From: Domibacillus sp. DTU_2020_1001157_1_SI_ALB_TIR_016
GTDB taxonomy: Bacteria; Bacillota; Bacilli; Bacillales; Domibacillaceae
Direction: 5' to 3'
DNA: 64,000 nt
NCBI RefSeq assembly: GCF_032341995.1
Contig: NZ_CP135439.1
Span: 620,001 to 684,000 of the forward strand
Every line of letters begins with the position of its first letter. Position 1 is the stretch's first letter. Positions 34,859 through 47,276 of the stretch are shown piece by piece. A program made the position numbers and the translations under genes. The notes below the pieces were generated by a model, which saw nothing but the letters and a program-made list of their open reading frames with translations, had not been told where the DNA came from and ran no database searches.

Positions 34859-36835
34859 TTGGCGCATGAATTTAAATTAGTTTCTAAATATAAACCAGAG
34901 GGCGACCAGCCGGCAGCCATTGTAGAACTTGTCGAAGGCATTCGCAGCGGCAAAAAACACCAAACGCTGCTTGGCGCGACAGGTACAGGGAAAACATTTA
35001 CTGTCTCAAATGTGATTCAGGAAGTGAAAAAGCCCACGCTTGTCATCGCCCATAACAAAACGCTTGCTGGCCAGCTTTACAGTGAGTTTAAAGAATTTTT
35101 CCCAAACAACGCAGTGGAATACTTCGTCAGTTACTACGATTATTATCAGCCGGAGGCGTACGTCCCGCAAACGGATACATTTATTGAAAAAGATGCCAGT
35201 ATTAACGATGAAATTGATAAGCTGCGCCACTCGGCAACGTCGGCCCTATTTGAACGCGATGATGTCATTGTTATCGCGTCTGTGTCGTGCATTTACGGCC
35301 TCGGTTCACCGGAAGAATACAAAGAAATGGTGATCTCGCTCCGCACAGGCATGGAGGTGCCGAGAAATGATTTGCTTAGGCGCCTTGTTGACATTCAATA
35401 TGAACGAAATGACATTGATTTTAAGCGCGGAACGTTCCGGGTTCGTGGAGATGTAGTAGAAATTTTCCCGGCTTCAAGAGACGAGCGGTGTATTCGTGTT
35501 GAATTTTTTGGAGATGAAATTGACCGCATTCGCGAAGTGGATGCTTTGACCGGAGAAATTATGGGTGACCGCGAGCATGCCGCTATTTTCCCGGCCAGCC
35601 ACTTCGTTACGCGGGAAGAAAAAATGAACATTGCCATCGGGAACATTGAGCAGGAGCTGGAAGAGCGCCTGGCAGAGCTTCGGGCAGAGGAAAAGCTTTT
35701 AGAAGCGCAGCGTTTAGAACAGCGGACCCGCTATGATCTGGAAATGATGCGCGAAATGGGCTTTTGCTCAGGAATTGAAAACTATTCGCGCCATTTAACA
35801 CTTCGTCCGCCGGGTTCAACTCCTTATACATTATTGGATTATTTTCCAGATGACTTTTTAATGGTCATTGATGAGTCCCATGTTACGCTGCCGCAGGTGC
35901 GCGGCATGTACAATGGCGACCAGGCGCGCAAGCAGGTGCTTGTTGACCATGGGTTCCGCCTTCCATCCGCGAAGGATAACCGGCCTCTTACTTTTTCGGA
36001 ATTTGAAGAGCACATTAACCAGATTGTGTACGTATCGGCAACACCAGGCCCATATGAGCTTGAGCAAACGCCAGAAATGACACAGCAGATTATTCGCCCG
36101 ACTGGCCTGCTTGACCCAACCATTGACGTCCGGCCGATCGAAGGGCAGATTGACGATCTGCTCGGCGAAATCAATGAACGGATCGAAAAAGACGAGCGCG
36201 TACTGATCACAACATTAACAAAGAAAATGTCGGAAGACTTAACGGATTACTTGAAAGAAATCGGCATTAAAGTGCAGTATTTGCATTCGGAAATTAAAAC
36301 ACTTGAGCGAATTGAAATTATCCGCGATTTGCGCCTCGGCAAGTATGATGTTCTCGTCGGAATCAACTTGCTTCGGGAAGGACTAGATATCCCGGAAGTA
36401 TCGCTAGTGGCTATTCTCGATGCAGATAAAGAAGGGTTCCTTCGCTCCGAACGGTCGCTTATTCAAACCATTGGCCGGGCTGCGCGTAATGCCGAAGGAA
36501 GAGTCATTATGTATGCTGATAAAATGACAGATTCCATGACAAAAGCGATCGAAGAAACAAAACGCCGCCGTGAAATTCAAGAAGCGTACAATGAGAAGCA
36601 CGGCATTACGCCAATGACCATTCAAAAAGATATCCGCGATGTGATACGTGCCACACAAGCAGCGGAGGAAACCGAAACATACGCTTCAAAGAATACCGGC
36701 CGAAAAATTTCAAAGCAGGAAAGACAAAAACTTATTGCGAGCTTAGAAGCGGAAATGAAAGAAGCAGCGAAAGCACTCGATTTCGAGCGTGCTGCCGAGC
36801 TTCGTGACGCATTGTTTGAATTAAAATCAGAATAG
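34859..36835 (+). CDS. uvrB: excinuclease ABC subunit B UvrB
   Basis: The 658-residue damage-verifying helicase-like subunit of nucleotide excision repair. Walker [13 protein letters not shown] near residue 40, the beta-hairpin region [20 protein letters not shown] near 95, motif VI ([13 protein letters not shown] [14 protein letters not shown]) and the C-terminal UVR motif ([19 protein letters not shown]) are present. It starts with TTG ([11 protein letters not shown]) eight bases after AGGGGG. uvrA follows after 10 bases. Confidence 0.97.
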   Translation: MAHEFKLVSKYKPEGDQPAAIVELVEGIRSGKKHQTLLGATGTGKTFTVSNVIQEVKKPTLVIAHNKTLAGQLYSEFKEFFPNNAVEYFVSYYDYYQPEAYVPQTDTFIEKDASINDEIDKLRHSATSALFERDDVIVIASVSCIYGLGSPEEYKEMVISLRTGMEVPRNDLLRRLVDIQYERNDIDFKRGTFRVRGDVVEIFPASRDERCIRVEFFGDEIDRIREVDALTGEIMGDREHAAIFPASHFVTREEKMNIAIGNIEQELEERLAELRAEEKLLEAQRLEQRTRYDLEMMREMGFCSGIENYSRHLTLRPPGSTPYTLLDYFPDDFLMVIDESHVTLPQVRGMYNGDQARKQVLVDHGFRLPSAKDNRPLTFSEFEEHINQIVYVSATPGPYELEQTPEMTQQIIRPTGLLDPTIDVRPIEGQIDDLLGEINERIEKDERVLITTLTKKMSEDLTDYLKEIGIKVQYLHSEIKTLERIEIIRDLRLGKYDVLVGINLLREGLDIPEVSLVAILDADKEGFLRSERSLIQTIGRAARNAEGRVIMYADKMTDSMTKAIEETKRRREIQEAYNEKHGITPMTIQKDIRDVIRATQAAEETETYASKNTGRKISKQERQKLIASLEAEMKEAAKALDFERAAELRDALFELKSE

Positions 36836-36845
36836 AGGTGCCCTC

Positions 36846-39698
<2,853 letters not shown>

Positions 39699-39700
39699 AA

Positions 39701-39734
39701 TGAAACCTTTTGATGGAGCGTTCGTATATACGAA
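39701..39734 (+). promoter_or_regulatory. SigW-type promoter of yvlBD with overlapping palindrome
   Basis: TGAAAC, 16 bases, CGTA is an exact match to the SigW consensus, starting three bases after the uvrA stop. The -10 lies inside a perfect 14-base palindrome, TTCGTATATACGAA (39721-39734). In B. subtilis the yvlABCD operon is in the SigW regulon. Confidence 0.88.
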
Positions 39735-39763
39735 TAGAAACGAAAAACGGGAGGTTTACATTG

Positions 39764-40966
39764 ATGAGCGAAGAAAAACTGCGCATATTAAAAATGGTTG
39801 AATCCGGAGTGATTTCAGCGGATGAAGCAGTCAAATTGATTGAAGCCTTAGAGAAGGGCAGCGCCATCTCAAGCGAGAAAGAAACGCGTTCTTCTGCAGA
39901 AAAAGAGGAAGAGAGCTCGAAAGGCTTCAACCTGGGCGGCCTTTTTGAAGAACTAGAGAAGTTCGGTCAAAAAATGGCCGGCCAGCGCCCGACAACCGAA
40001 ACCGTTACTCAGTCAAAAGACAAGTTATTCGAGTTTATGCAGTCAGCTGTTAAACGGTTGAAAGATGTAGAAATGCCGTTTGTCGGAAAAGGAACTGAAT
40101 TTACACATGTTTTTCATGAGCAAAATGTAACGCCGCGCCGTTTAAAGCTTGAGACAGCGAATGGATCCGTTACAGTCCGTCCATGGGATGGCGAAGGTGT
40201 AAAAGCGGAATGCCATGTGAAAGTATTTGGCGTTTCTACAGAAGAAGAAGCAAAACAGTCCTTTTTGAAAAACAGCATTTTTTATGCCCGCGAAGATAAA
40301 CTGTCTCTTTCAGTCGGCTTAAAGCTGATGAAAACAGATATTACGCTTTTTATTCCTTCAAAGGAACTGGATGATGTTTCGGTAAAACTATTTAACGGTG
40401 CATTTGATATGAGGGATGTAGAAGCAGAGAAGCTTGAGGTCCGTTCCGGAAACGGGAAAATAGAATTGAAAAACAGCCATATTGCGGTGATCGAAGCAGA
40501 AACAGGGAACGGTCCGATCCGCCTGATTGACTGTGAAGGGGAACGGGCAGAGCTTAATACGTTTAACGGTGCGATTCATATGGTCGGAACCTATCGGTTT
40601 GCCGATTTGCAGACGTTTAATGGCAATCTGCTATACGATGCGAAAAGAGATCAGGCCGAGGCGGTCCGCGCTGAATCCATGACGGGAAATATTGAACTTT
40701 ATGTACCACAGGATCTTGCTGTAAAAGGAGAGATTCGCACAACTGCAGGCCGGCTGACGCTGCCGGAAACTGGAATGGGCCATGTTTCAGAAAAAGATGA
40801 GCGCATCCAAAAATCATTGAAGTTTGAAAGTGAAAACGTGATGGGTGACCGTCAGCTCATGATTGATGCGGAAACGAAAACAGGCTCGATTACACTGCGG
40901 ATGTCTTCATTGCGCCAGACACCGTCGCCAGGCTCGGACGAGGATTCGTTTGGGGATGGCATTTAA
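39764..40966 (+). CDS. yvlB: YvlB-like DUF4097 protein
   Basis: A 400-residue cytoplasmic protein with no signal peptide. An N-terminal SHOCT-like helix pair (EKLRILKMVESGVISADEAV) is followed by a charged linker and a repetitive beta-rich DUF4097 domain: recurring short turns such as LETANGSVTV, VRSGNGKIEL, AETGNGPIRL and LNTFNGAIHM suggest a right-handed beta-solenoid. It resembles B. subtilis YvlB, a SigW-controlled envelope-stress gene. The chosen ATG (MSEEKLR) follows GGGAGG. The yvlC (PspC-like) gene usual between yvlB and yvlD is absent. Confidence 0.86.
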   Translation: MSEEKLRILKMVESGVISADEAVKLIEALEKGSAISSEKETRSSAEKEEESSKGFNLGGLFEELEKFGQKMAGQRPTTETVTQSKDKLFEFMQSAVKRLKDVEMPFVGKGTEFTHVFHEQNVTPRRLKLETANGSVTVRPWDGEGVKAECHVKVFGVSTEEEAKQSFLKNSIFYAREDKLSLSVGLKLMKTDITLFIPSKELDDVSVKLFNGAFDMRDVEAEKLEVRSGNGKIELKNSHIAVIEAETGNGPIRLIDCEGERAELNTFNGAIHMVGTYRFADLQTFNGNLLYDAKRDQAEAVRAESMTGNIELYVPQDLAVKGEIRTTAGRLTLPETGMGHVSEKDERIQKSLKFESENVMGDRQLMIDAETKTGSITLRMSSLRQTPSPGSDEDSFGDGI

Positions 40967-40994
40967 TTACTAAAGAAGCAAGGGAGTTTTCAGA

Positions 40995-41342
40995 ATGGGC
41001 TGGATAGCAGGCGTGCTTATTAATGCCATTTTGTTTGTTGCATTGGCAGGCTATTTTCCAGGGCTGCATGTGGATAGTTTCCTCTATGCAGTTATTGCCA
41101 GCCTGGTATTATCCGTGTTAAATCTTATTGTCCGGCCAGTGCTTGTGATCTTAACATTGCCGATCACGATGATTTCACTTGGGTTGTTTTTATTTGTCAT
41201 TAACGCTATTACGCTTCTGATGACAGACAGCATTATGGGCTACGCATTTGAAATTGAAAGTTTCGGGCTCGCGCTTGTGATCGCCATCATTATGGCTTTG
41301 GTCAATATGATTTTGCAATCGACCATTTTAAGAAGAAAATAA
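40995..41342 (+). CDS. yvlD: YvlD-like phage-holin-family membrane protein
   Basis: A 115-residue protein with four membrane helices (VLINAILFVALAGYF, YAVIASLVLSVLNLIV, RPVLVILTLPITMISLGLF, ALVIAIIMALVNMIL), of the family called phage holin family 4, to which B. subtilis YvlD belongs. Second gene of the SigW-type operon, 28 bases after yvlB with an AAGGGAG site. Probably part of envelope-stress protection; exact role unknown. Confidence 0.88.
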   Translation: MGWIAGVLINAILFVALAGYFPGLHVDSFLYAVIASLVLSVLNLIVRPVLVILTLPITMISLGLFLFVINAITLLMTDSIMGYAFEIESFGLALVIAIIMALVNMILQSTILRRK

Positions 41343-41377
41343 AAAAAGCAGGAAGCGGCGGCTTCCTGCTTTTTTTG
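41341..41377. terminator. bidirectional terminator between yvlD and the amidase
   Basis: AAAAAAAGCAGGAAGC pairs perfectly with GCTTCCTGCTTTTTTT around GGCG; serves both convergent genes. Confidence 0.95.
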
Positions 41378-41378
41378 G

Positions 41379-41909
41379 CTACATACAGGTCAGCCGAATC
41401 GCTGACGCAATCGCTCTTGCGCACGTTTTTCGGTAATCCGTCCTCTGCAGCAGGGACGCTTCCGTTTTATGGGTCATAAATCCGGCTTCAATTAAAATAG
41501 CGGGCATTATGGTTTTTCGCAGTACATAAAAATCAGCCGTCTTTACTCCGCGGTCACGCCGCCCTGTTGCCAAAACAAGCTCCCGCTGTACGGCTTGTGC
41601 TATAGCCATGGACTCGGGCGGCCGGGACGTACAAACGTAGGTTTCAATGCCATTTGGTTCTGTCCAGCCCGTGCCAAAAGCGTTTGCGTGAATCGATACG
41701 TATAAATCAGCACCAGCCTGATTTGCCCGCTGCACCCGTTCTCTGAGAGAAAGATCGATCTGATCATCATGAACCAACAACGTGTCCGCTGGCAGCTCAT
41801 CACGGAGAAACAAGGCGGTTGCCCTATTAAACTCGAATTCTTTCATTCCGTCAGGCGATCGTTTGCCTCGGGTTGCCGGGCCATGCCCTGCATCAATGGC
41901 GATTTTCAC
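41379..41909 (-). CDS. N-acetylmuramoyl-L-alanine amidase (Amidase_3)
   Basis: A 176-residue zinc amidase domain that splits the bond between muramic acid and the peptide stem. Zinc and catalytic positions are visible: AIDAGHG at the start, KEFEFNRATALFLRDEL, VSIHANAFG in the middle and ILIEAGFMTHKTEA at the end. There is no signal peptide or wall-binding repeat, so it may be released by lysis, kept inside, or act in spores like CwlD. The GTG of VKIAIDAGHG is eight bases after AAGGAG; the upstream GTG is inside that site. Confidence 0.88.
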   Translation of the reverse strand: MKIAIDAGHGPATRGKRSPDGMKEFEFNRATALFLRDELPADTLLVHDDQIDLSLRERVQRANQAGADLYVSIHANAFGTGWTEPNGIETYVCTSRPPESMAIAQAVQRELVLATGRRDRGVKTADFYVLRKTIMPAILIEAGFMTHKTEASLLQRTDYRKTCARAIASAIRLTCM

Positions 41910-41987
41910 ATGAATCACTCCTTTCGTTCTTTATGTACAGGAGAACAGGGAAAATCGATACCGAAACGTCTGTTTTAATCAGAAACA

Positions 41988-41996
41988 TGGTACAAT
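41988..41996 (+). promoter_or_regulatory. extended -10 promoter of hprK
   Basis: TGGTACAAT is an extended -10 element 37 bases before hprK; the -35 is weak. Confidence 0.5.
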
Positions 41997-42032
41997 GAAG
42001 GCAATTCGTTTTGGTGAAGAGGAGGGAATAGG

Positions 42033-42971
42033 ATGCCAAAAGTGCGTGCAGTTGATCTTTTGGAGAAATTCGATTTAGAGCTTGTTAGTGGTGAAGAAGG
42101 ACTTCATCGCCCTATTAAATTAAGTGACTTATCACGTCCGGGTCTTGAGATAGCAGGATTTTTTGATTATTATCCGGCAGAACGTGTACAGCTGATCGGT
42201 ATGACCGAGCTGTCTTTTTTTCAGCGGCTTAACCCTGAAGAAAAAAAAGACCGGATGGATAAACTTTGTGACTATGAAACACCTGCTATTATCGTTTCGC
42301 GCAATTTAAGTGTACCTGTTGAACTCATTGAAGCATCAGAGGCTTATTCAGTGCCGGTTATGCGTTCGAAAATGACCACGACTAAATTTGCAAGCCAGTT
42401 GACCAATTACCTGGAGTCCATGCTTGCACCAACAACAGCTATTCATGGCGTTCTTGTTGATATTTATGGAATCGGCGTATTGATTACCGGACAAAGCGGC
42501 GTCGGGAAAAGTGAGACAGCGCTTGAGCTTGTAAAGCGCGGCCATCGACTTGTGGCAGATGACTGTGTAGAGATCCGCCAGGAAGACATCGGGCGTCTGG
42601 TGGGCAATTCACCAGAATTGATTGAGCATTTGCTGGAAATTCGCGGGCTGGGCATTATTAACGTTATGACACTTTTCGGGGCAGGAGCCGTTCGTTCACA
42701 TAAAATTATTACATTGAACGTAAACCTTGAGCTGTGGGACCCGGACAAACAATATGATCGTCTTGGCATTGAAGAAGATAAACTTCCTATTTTGGATTCG
42801 GAGATTACAAAGATTACCCTGCCGGTCCGCCCTGGACGAAACCTGGCTGTTATCATTGAAGTGGCAGCCATGAACTTCCGCTTAAAACGGATGGGTGTGA
42901 ACGCAGCCCAGGAATTCACAGATAAACTGGCCGGTGCAATTAATGATGCTGGAATCGATGATAAGCAGTAA
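42033..42971 (+). CDS. hprK: HPr kinase/phosphorylase HprK
   Basis: A 312-residue bifunctional enzyme that phosphorylates and dephosphorylates Ser46 of HPr and of Crh, the signal for CcpA-dependent carbon control. The P-loop is [14 protein letters not shown] (about residue 153), followed by [12 protein letters not shown] and the HprK signature [14 protein letters not shown]. First gene of the hprK-lgt-yvoD-ppaX-yvoF operon, GAGGAGG ribosome site. One of its substrates, Crh, is encoded near 61.5 kb. Confidence 0.97.
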   Translation: MPKVRAVDLLEKFDLELVSGEEGLHRPIKLSDLSRPGLEIAGFFDYYPAERVQLIGMTELSFFQRLNPEEKKDRMDKLCDYETPAIIVSRNLSVPVELIEASEAYSVPVMRSKMTTTKFASQLTNYLESMLAPTTAIHGVLVDIYGIGVLITGQSGVGKSETALELVKRGHRLVADDCVEIRQEDIGRLVGNSPELIEHLLEIRGLGIINVMTLFGAGAVRSHKIITLNVNLELWDPDKQYDRLGIEEDKLPILDSEITKITLPVRPGRNLAVIIEVAAMNFRLKRMGVNAAQEFTDKLAGAINDAGIDDKQ

Positions 42972-42985
42972 GGAGTGAAAACATT

Positions 42986-43813
42986 TTGGAGTATCCGTTA
43001 AATCCAATTGCCTTGGAACTGGGCAATTTTCAAGTACACTGGTATGGCATTATTATCGGAATCGGTATCGCCCTCGGTTTTTATTTAGCTTCAAAAGAAG
43101 CAAACAGGCTTGGCCTGCCCGAGGATACGTTTTCTGATTTGCTGATTTGGGCTATTCCAATCGCGCTTATTTCAGCACGCGCTTACTATGTTCTGTTTGA
43201 ATGGTCTTACTATTCACAGCATCCCGAAGCCATTATTCAAATTTGGAACGGCGGTATCGCCATTCACGGGGCATTGATTGGATCGGTTATTACCGCGATT
43301 GTATTTACAAGAAAGCGCCGCCTTTCTTTTTGGAAACTGGCGGATATTGCGGCGCCTTCTATTATTTTGGGGCAGGCGATCGGCCGCTGGGGAAACTTTA
43401 TGAACCAGGAAGCACACGGCGGAGAAGTCACACGCTCATTTTTAGAGAATCTTCATTTGCCAGACTTTATTGTCAATCAAATGTATATTGACGGTGCTTA
43501 TTACCATCCTACTTTCTTATACGAATCCGTTTGGAATATCCTCGGATTTGTACTTTTGCTTGTCTTGCGCAGAGTAAACCCGAAACGCGGCGAGCTGTTC
43601 CTATTTTATGTAATTTGGTATTCGGTCGGCCGCTTCTTTATTGAAGGAATGCGTACAGACAGTTTAATGCTGCCGGGTGAATTTTTACGGATTGCCCAAG
43701 TGCTGTCCTTGTCCTTGATCGTGATCGCAGCGGCTCTTCTTGTATACCGCCGCGTAAGATATACGCTGCCGCGTTATGCAGATCAAACGAATGAAGGGAA
43801 GATGGCATCGTGA
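42986..43813 (+). CDS. lgt: prolipoprotein diacylglyceryl transferase Lgt
   Basis: A 275-residue membrane enzyme that moves diacylglyceryl from phosphatidylglycerol to the lipobox Cys of prolipoproteins. The Lgt signature [13 protein letters not shown] is at about residue 132, with [18 protein letters not shown] at the N-terminus and about seven helices. It starts with TTG ([10 protein letters not shown]) eight bases after AAGGAGTGA. Lipoproteins in this window that need it include CccB and the GerC-type subunit. Confidence 0.96.
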   Translation: MEYPLNPIALELGNFQVHWYGIIIGIGIALGFYLASKEANRLGLPEDTFSDLLIWAIPIALISARAYYVLFEWSYYSQHPEAIIQIWNGGIAIHGALIGSVITAIVFTRKRRLSFWKLADIAAPSIILGQAIGRWGNFMNQEAHGGEVTRSFLENLHLPDFIVNQMYIDGAYYHPTFLYESVWNILGFVLLLVLRRVNPKRGELFLFYVIWYSVGRFFIEGMRTDSLMLPGEFLRIAQVLSLSLIVIAAALLVYRRVRYTLPRYADQTNEGKMAS

Positions 43814-44751
43814 GACAAACAGTTGTCAAAGGGCTGCAGACAGGCTGTATGACAACGTGGAAGCTGGGAAAAGTGATTTTTCCAATTACGCTCATTGTCA
43901 CCATTTTGCAATTTACGCCTGTGCTGCCATGGATCATCCATTTAATCAGCCCTCTGATGGGGATTTTTGGTTTATCTGGAGATGCAGCGATTCCGCTCGT
44001 GATTGGGAATGCGCTCAATTTGTATGCGGGGATTGGCGCGATTTTATCGCTGGAATTGACTGTGAAAGAAGTGTTTATTCTTGCGATGATGCTGTCATTC
44101 TCCCATAATTTATTTATCGAATCGACCGTTGCTGTTAAAGTTGGCGTGAAAATGTGGATCATCCTAGCGGTTCGTATCGGGCTTGCGATAACAGCCGGTA
44201 TCGTCATCAACCTCGTCTGGCAGGGCGGCGGAGAGATTGCTCAATACGGCATGGTTCCTGAGGCGGCTGTTCAGCCGGACACATGGGGAGCTATTGTGCT
44301 GCTGGGCCTGCAAAGGGCCGTTTTTGGCGTTTTGCAGCTGGCTGTGATTGTCATTCCGCTTATGGTCATCATTCAAATTGCCAAAGATTTAAAATGGCTT
44401 GACGCATTTTCTAAAGCTGTCGCTCCTGTCACACGGTTTCTTGGCATGCGGGAAAACACATCAATGACGCTGGCATCCGGCCTGCTTATCGGCCTGGCAA
44501 TGGGGTCAGCAGTCATGATACAGGCGGTCGAAGAAGATGGGGTCAGTAAGCGTGATGTAACGCTGGCTTTTATTTTTCTCGTCGCCTGCCACGCGGTGAT
44601 TGAAGATACACTTATATTTATTCCACTCGGTATTCCAGTTTGGCCGCTTTTCCTTATTCGTGTAACCACAGCTGTTGTGTTAACGATTGCTGTCGCACGT
44701 CTTTGGAAGCAGCCGGGACGGGCAACAAGAAAGGAAGCTGTTCATATATGA
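43810..44751 (+). CDS. yvoD: YvoD-like nucleoside-recognition (Gate) membrane protein
   Basis: A 313-residue membrane protein with two Gate/nucleoside-recognition halves, each around a conserved stretch ([37 protein letters not shown], then [17 protein letters not shown]). It starts with GTG overlapping the lgt stop (GTGA). The position and type match B. subtilis YvoD. Substrate and function are not established. Confidence 0.87.
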   Translation: MRQTVVKGLQTGCMTTWKLGKVIFPITLIVTILQFTPVLPWIIHLISPLMGIFGLSGDAAIPLVIGNALNLYAGIGAILSLELTVKEVFILAMMLSFSHNLFIESTVAVKVGVKMWIILAVRIGLAITAGIVINLVWQGGGEIAQYGMVPEAAVQPDTWGAIVLLGLQRAVFGVLQLAVIVIPLMVIIQIAKDLKWLDAFSKAVAPVTRFLGMRENTSMTLASGLLIGLAMGSAVMIQAVEEDGVSKRDVTLAFIFLVACHAVIEDTLIFIPLGIPVWPLFLIRVTTAVVLTIAVARLWKQPGRATRKEAVHI

Positions 44752-45404
44752 AAAATATTACAACACTGCTGTTTGATTTAGATGGAACGTTAATCAACAC
44801 AAATGAACTGATTGTGCAATCATTTCTTCATACGTTAAATCATTATTTTCCAAACCAATACGAGCGTGAAGATGTATACCCGTTCATGGGACCGCCGCTT
44901 ATTGATACGTTTGAAGCACTGGATAAGGAACGGACGATGGAAATGGTCGCTCACTACCGCGCATTTAACCATGAAAAACATGATGCGCTCGTAACAGAAT
45001 TTGAAGGTGTGTATGAAACCATCCGCACATTGCATGAAAACGGGTATAAAATGGCGATTGTTTCAACGAAGATTCACGAAACGGTCCTTAAAGGCTTGAA
45101 GTTGACAAAGCTTGATTCGTTTTTCGATGTGGTCATCGGGCTTGATGATGTTGAACATGCGAAGCCGCATCCAGAGCCTGTCCAAAAAGCATTGGCTGCT
45201 CTTGGTTCGAAGCCGGAGGAAGCCATTATGGTCGGCGATAACTATCACGATATTGAAGGCGGGAAGAACGCGGGTGTTCAAACGGCAGGTGTAGCCTGGT
45301 CACTGAAAGGGCGCGATTTCCTTAATACGTATGACCCGGATTACATGCTAGAATCGATGGCAGATTTGCTTGATATTCTCCAGGTCGGAGCCAGCCAGAA
45401 ATGA
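44748..45404 (+). CDS. ppaX: pyrophosphatase PpaX
   Basis: A 218-residue HAD hydrolase that removes the pyrophosphate formed when HprK dephosphorylates P-Ser-HPr. HAD motifs: [14 protein letters not shown] at the start, [14 protein letters not shown], and [17 protein letters not shown]. The ATG overlaps the yvoD stop (ATGA) and follows AAGGAAG. Its presence in the hprK operon supports PpaX over other HAD phosphatases. Confidence 0.94.
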   Translation: MKNITTLLFDLDGTLINTNELIVQSFLHTLNHYFPNQYEREDVYPFMGPPLIDTFEALDKERTMEMVAHYRAFNHEKHDALVTEFEGVYETIRTLHENGYKMAIVSTKIHETVLKGLKLTKLDSFFDVVIGLDDVEHAKPHPEPVQKALAALGSKPEEAIMVGDNYHDIEGGKNAGVQTAGVAWSLKGRDFLNTYDPDYMLESMADLLDILQVGASQK

Positions 45405-45895
45405 GACGGACGAAACGGTACACGTTAAAAGGCGGTGCAAACCCGCTTTTTCACATTTATCAAACCGTTTCGTTCTGGAAAACATTTAAAAACACAGCCG
45501 TTATTGAAGTGAGCCGTTTTGTTCCGTTCGTTCGCGTGAAAAATGCACTGTACCGGCGTCTGCTCGGTATGAAAATTGGAGCAGGAACCGCTTTTGCTTA
45601 TAAGGTAGTACCGGATATTATGTTTCCGGAACAGATTACGGTAGGACGTAACACGATTATCGGCTATAACACCACCATTTTGGCACATGAATATTTAACC
45701 ACTGAATACCGTATTGGCCCCGTTGTGATCGGTGATAACGTCATGATTGGAGCCAACTGCACCATTTTGCCCGGTATTGAAATTGGCGATGGCGCGATTG
45801 TGTCCGCCATGACACTGGTGAATAAGGATGTACCGCCGGGCGCATTCGCGGGCGGGAACCCAATGATTATTAAACCTGCTTCAGCAAAGGGCTGA
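45401..45895 (+). CDS. yvoF: hexapeptide-repeat acetyltransferase YvoF
   Basis: A 164-residue left-handed beta-helix acyltransferase of the maa/NodL type. Hexapeptide repeats run from about residue 65 ([16 protein letters not shown]) through [20 protein letters not shown] and [24 protein letters not shown] overlap with ppaX, last gene of the hprK operon. The acceptor is not known. Confidence 0.88.
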   Translation: MRRTKRYTLKGGANPLFHIYQTVSFWKTFKNTAVIEVSRFVPFVRVKNALYRRLLGMKIGAGTAFAYKVVPDIMFPEQITVGRNTIIGYNTTILAHEYLTTEYRIGPVVIGDNVMIGANCTILPGIEIGDGAIVSAMTLVNKDVPPGAFAGGNPMIIKPASAKG

Positions 45896-45908
45896 AGCAG
45901 GTTTTTTA
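45873..45908 (+). terminator. terminator of the hprK operon
   Basis: AACCTGCTTCAGC pairs perfectly with GCTGAAGCAGGTT, then six T residues; the yvoF stop is in the hairpin. Confidence 0.95.
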
Positions 45909-45918
45909 TTATGAATGT

Positions 45919-45949
45919 AAAAAAGCATTGCGCTGCCCGCACAATGCTT
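45919..45949 (-). terminator. terminator of the beta-helix pseudogene
   Basis: AAGCATTG and CAATGCTT form an 8-bp stem; on the minus strand it is followed by six T residues. Confidence 0.8.
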
Positions 45950-46792
45950 AAAAAAATCGATACATGAAGATCGCCCTTTTTAAAGATGCTGGAAGAGACT
46001 TTTCCCCAAGCGCTTCTTTCAAGCGGCTGAGAGAATCAGGTGGATCTATTTTTCCTCGATTTCTTTCTTTTTCGGAGAAGCCGAATCGGCAGCCGGACCG
46101 GCTCTTCAGCCGGGGGTACGGATGAAACAGAGCTTCCGTTGTTGGAAACAACAGAAGAAGATGAATTATGGATGATCACTGCGTCATGAGTGCCGGACAC
46201 ATGAGTGTTTTTGATAACAAGGCCGTTACCGTCATTTGTTTCAATAGCGATATGTCCGTTATCGGTTATAGTATTATGGATTGTTTCGTTCCCATTTACG
46301 TGATCCAGCGCATAAACACCCCGCTCGGCATTTTGGGAGATATCGTTAGCGCTGATCACACTATTTTCTCCACCGCGAATTAATACTTCGCTGCTCAAAT
46401 ACGGTTTTGAAAGATGTCCGCCGTTACAGCTGATTTTGTTTCCATACAATGTATGACCGTGGGCACTGTTAAAAAAAGCGCCTCCTTCTTTATTGGATCG
46501 GATGATGTTGTTCTCTGCGCGGCTGCACATTGCTTTTCATGACAATGCCATTGCCAGAAGAGTGAACAGCAATATCAAACGTGCCGGCTGGAATATCAAC
46601 AGTTCCGCCAGTTTTGGAAACAATATCGATGGCTTTTTGGATAGCCGCGGTATCGAGCCGGTTATCGTCGGCCTGTACACCATATTAAATGATATTGACG
46701 GTGGTTGCTTCCGCCTGATCAGCCATGAAAGGTAAAGCGAGGATGGACAAGAATAAAAAATCGGACATTCCCGCTTTTTTTATGTACTTCAT
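45948..46792 (-). pseudogene. decayed secreted right-handed beta-helix (pectate-lyase-like) protein
   Basis: The minus strand begins with a signal-peptide-like start behind GGAGG (MKYIKKAGMSDFLFLSILAL) and then TVNII, an in-frame TAA at 46685-46687, and YGVQADDNRLDTAAIQKAID, the usual opening of pectate-lyase-superfamily proteins. After GNGIVMKSN the frame changes at about 46530; a second fragment with beta-helix repeats follows (ENNIIRSNKEGGAFFNSAHG; ERGVYALDHVNGNETIHNTI). Near 46080 the frame changes again, and a sensible C-terminus (SLSRLKEALGEKSLPASLKR) ends at 45948, directly before a terminator. The span also seems too short, so a central deletion is likely. One stop plus two frame changes make this a pseudogene, unless sequencing errors are involved. 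Confidence 0.8.
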
Positions 46793-47226
46793 TTTTTTAT
46801 ATACCTCCGAAGTGACAAAGGGCTGCTTTTTTAACAAAAGCTGCTTTCTAGAAAAGTTCCTTCTCTTTATGCATGATTACAAGCAGTTTCACATAGTTTC
46901 ACACAGAATAAAGCAAAAAGCCGGCCGGGAGAACATGGCTGCAGCCGTATTCCTTCGGTCGGTCTGAATGACGCTTTTATCCAGTTATTTCACTGCTGCA
47001 AAATCAATCTGTATCATCCAAACAAAAACAATTTGGCTGTTCATTCTGTAACAGTTAAAAGGAAAATGGGTCCAGCAGACTTGCTTCATCAACATGATAG
47101 CACGAATTTGGACACCAAAAAGCAGAGGTTAGTCCTGTAAAATAGCCAGCTGTTTCTAATTGACCGATGCGGGCAGGACAGAGCCGCTTTTGGCAGTAAC
47201 GCGGAGGGCAGAAAAACCGTTTCTTG
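46793..47226. other. intergenic stretch without a gene
   Basis: Between the pseudogene and the promoter of the DUF4003 gene I see no convincing coding region or RNA. The only pattern is a short direct repeat, AGTTTCACAT / AGTTTCACAC, near 46888-46907, upstream of the pseudogene start. Confidence 0.5.
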
Positions 47227-47250
47227 GAACGATTTTGGCGACAAATCGTA
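47225..47250 (+). promoter_or_regulatory. ECF (SigW-like) promoter of the DUF4003 gene
   Basis: TGGAAC, 16 bases, CGTA differs from the SigW consensus TGAAAC-N16-CGTA at one base. The start codon is 27 bases downstream. Confidence 0.6.
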
Positions 47251-47276
47251 TAAAAAAGAAAAGGAGAGTGGCAGGG

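Noticed and set aside
46888..46907. Direct repeat AGTTTCACAT / AGTTTCACAC giving two TGAAAC boxes on the minus strand
   Set aside because: No CGTA -10 at the right distance for an ECF promoter; too short to claim otherwise.
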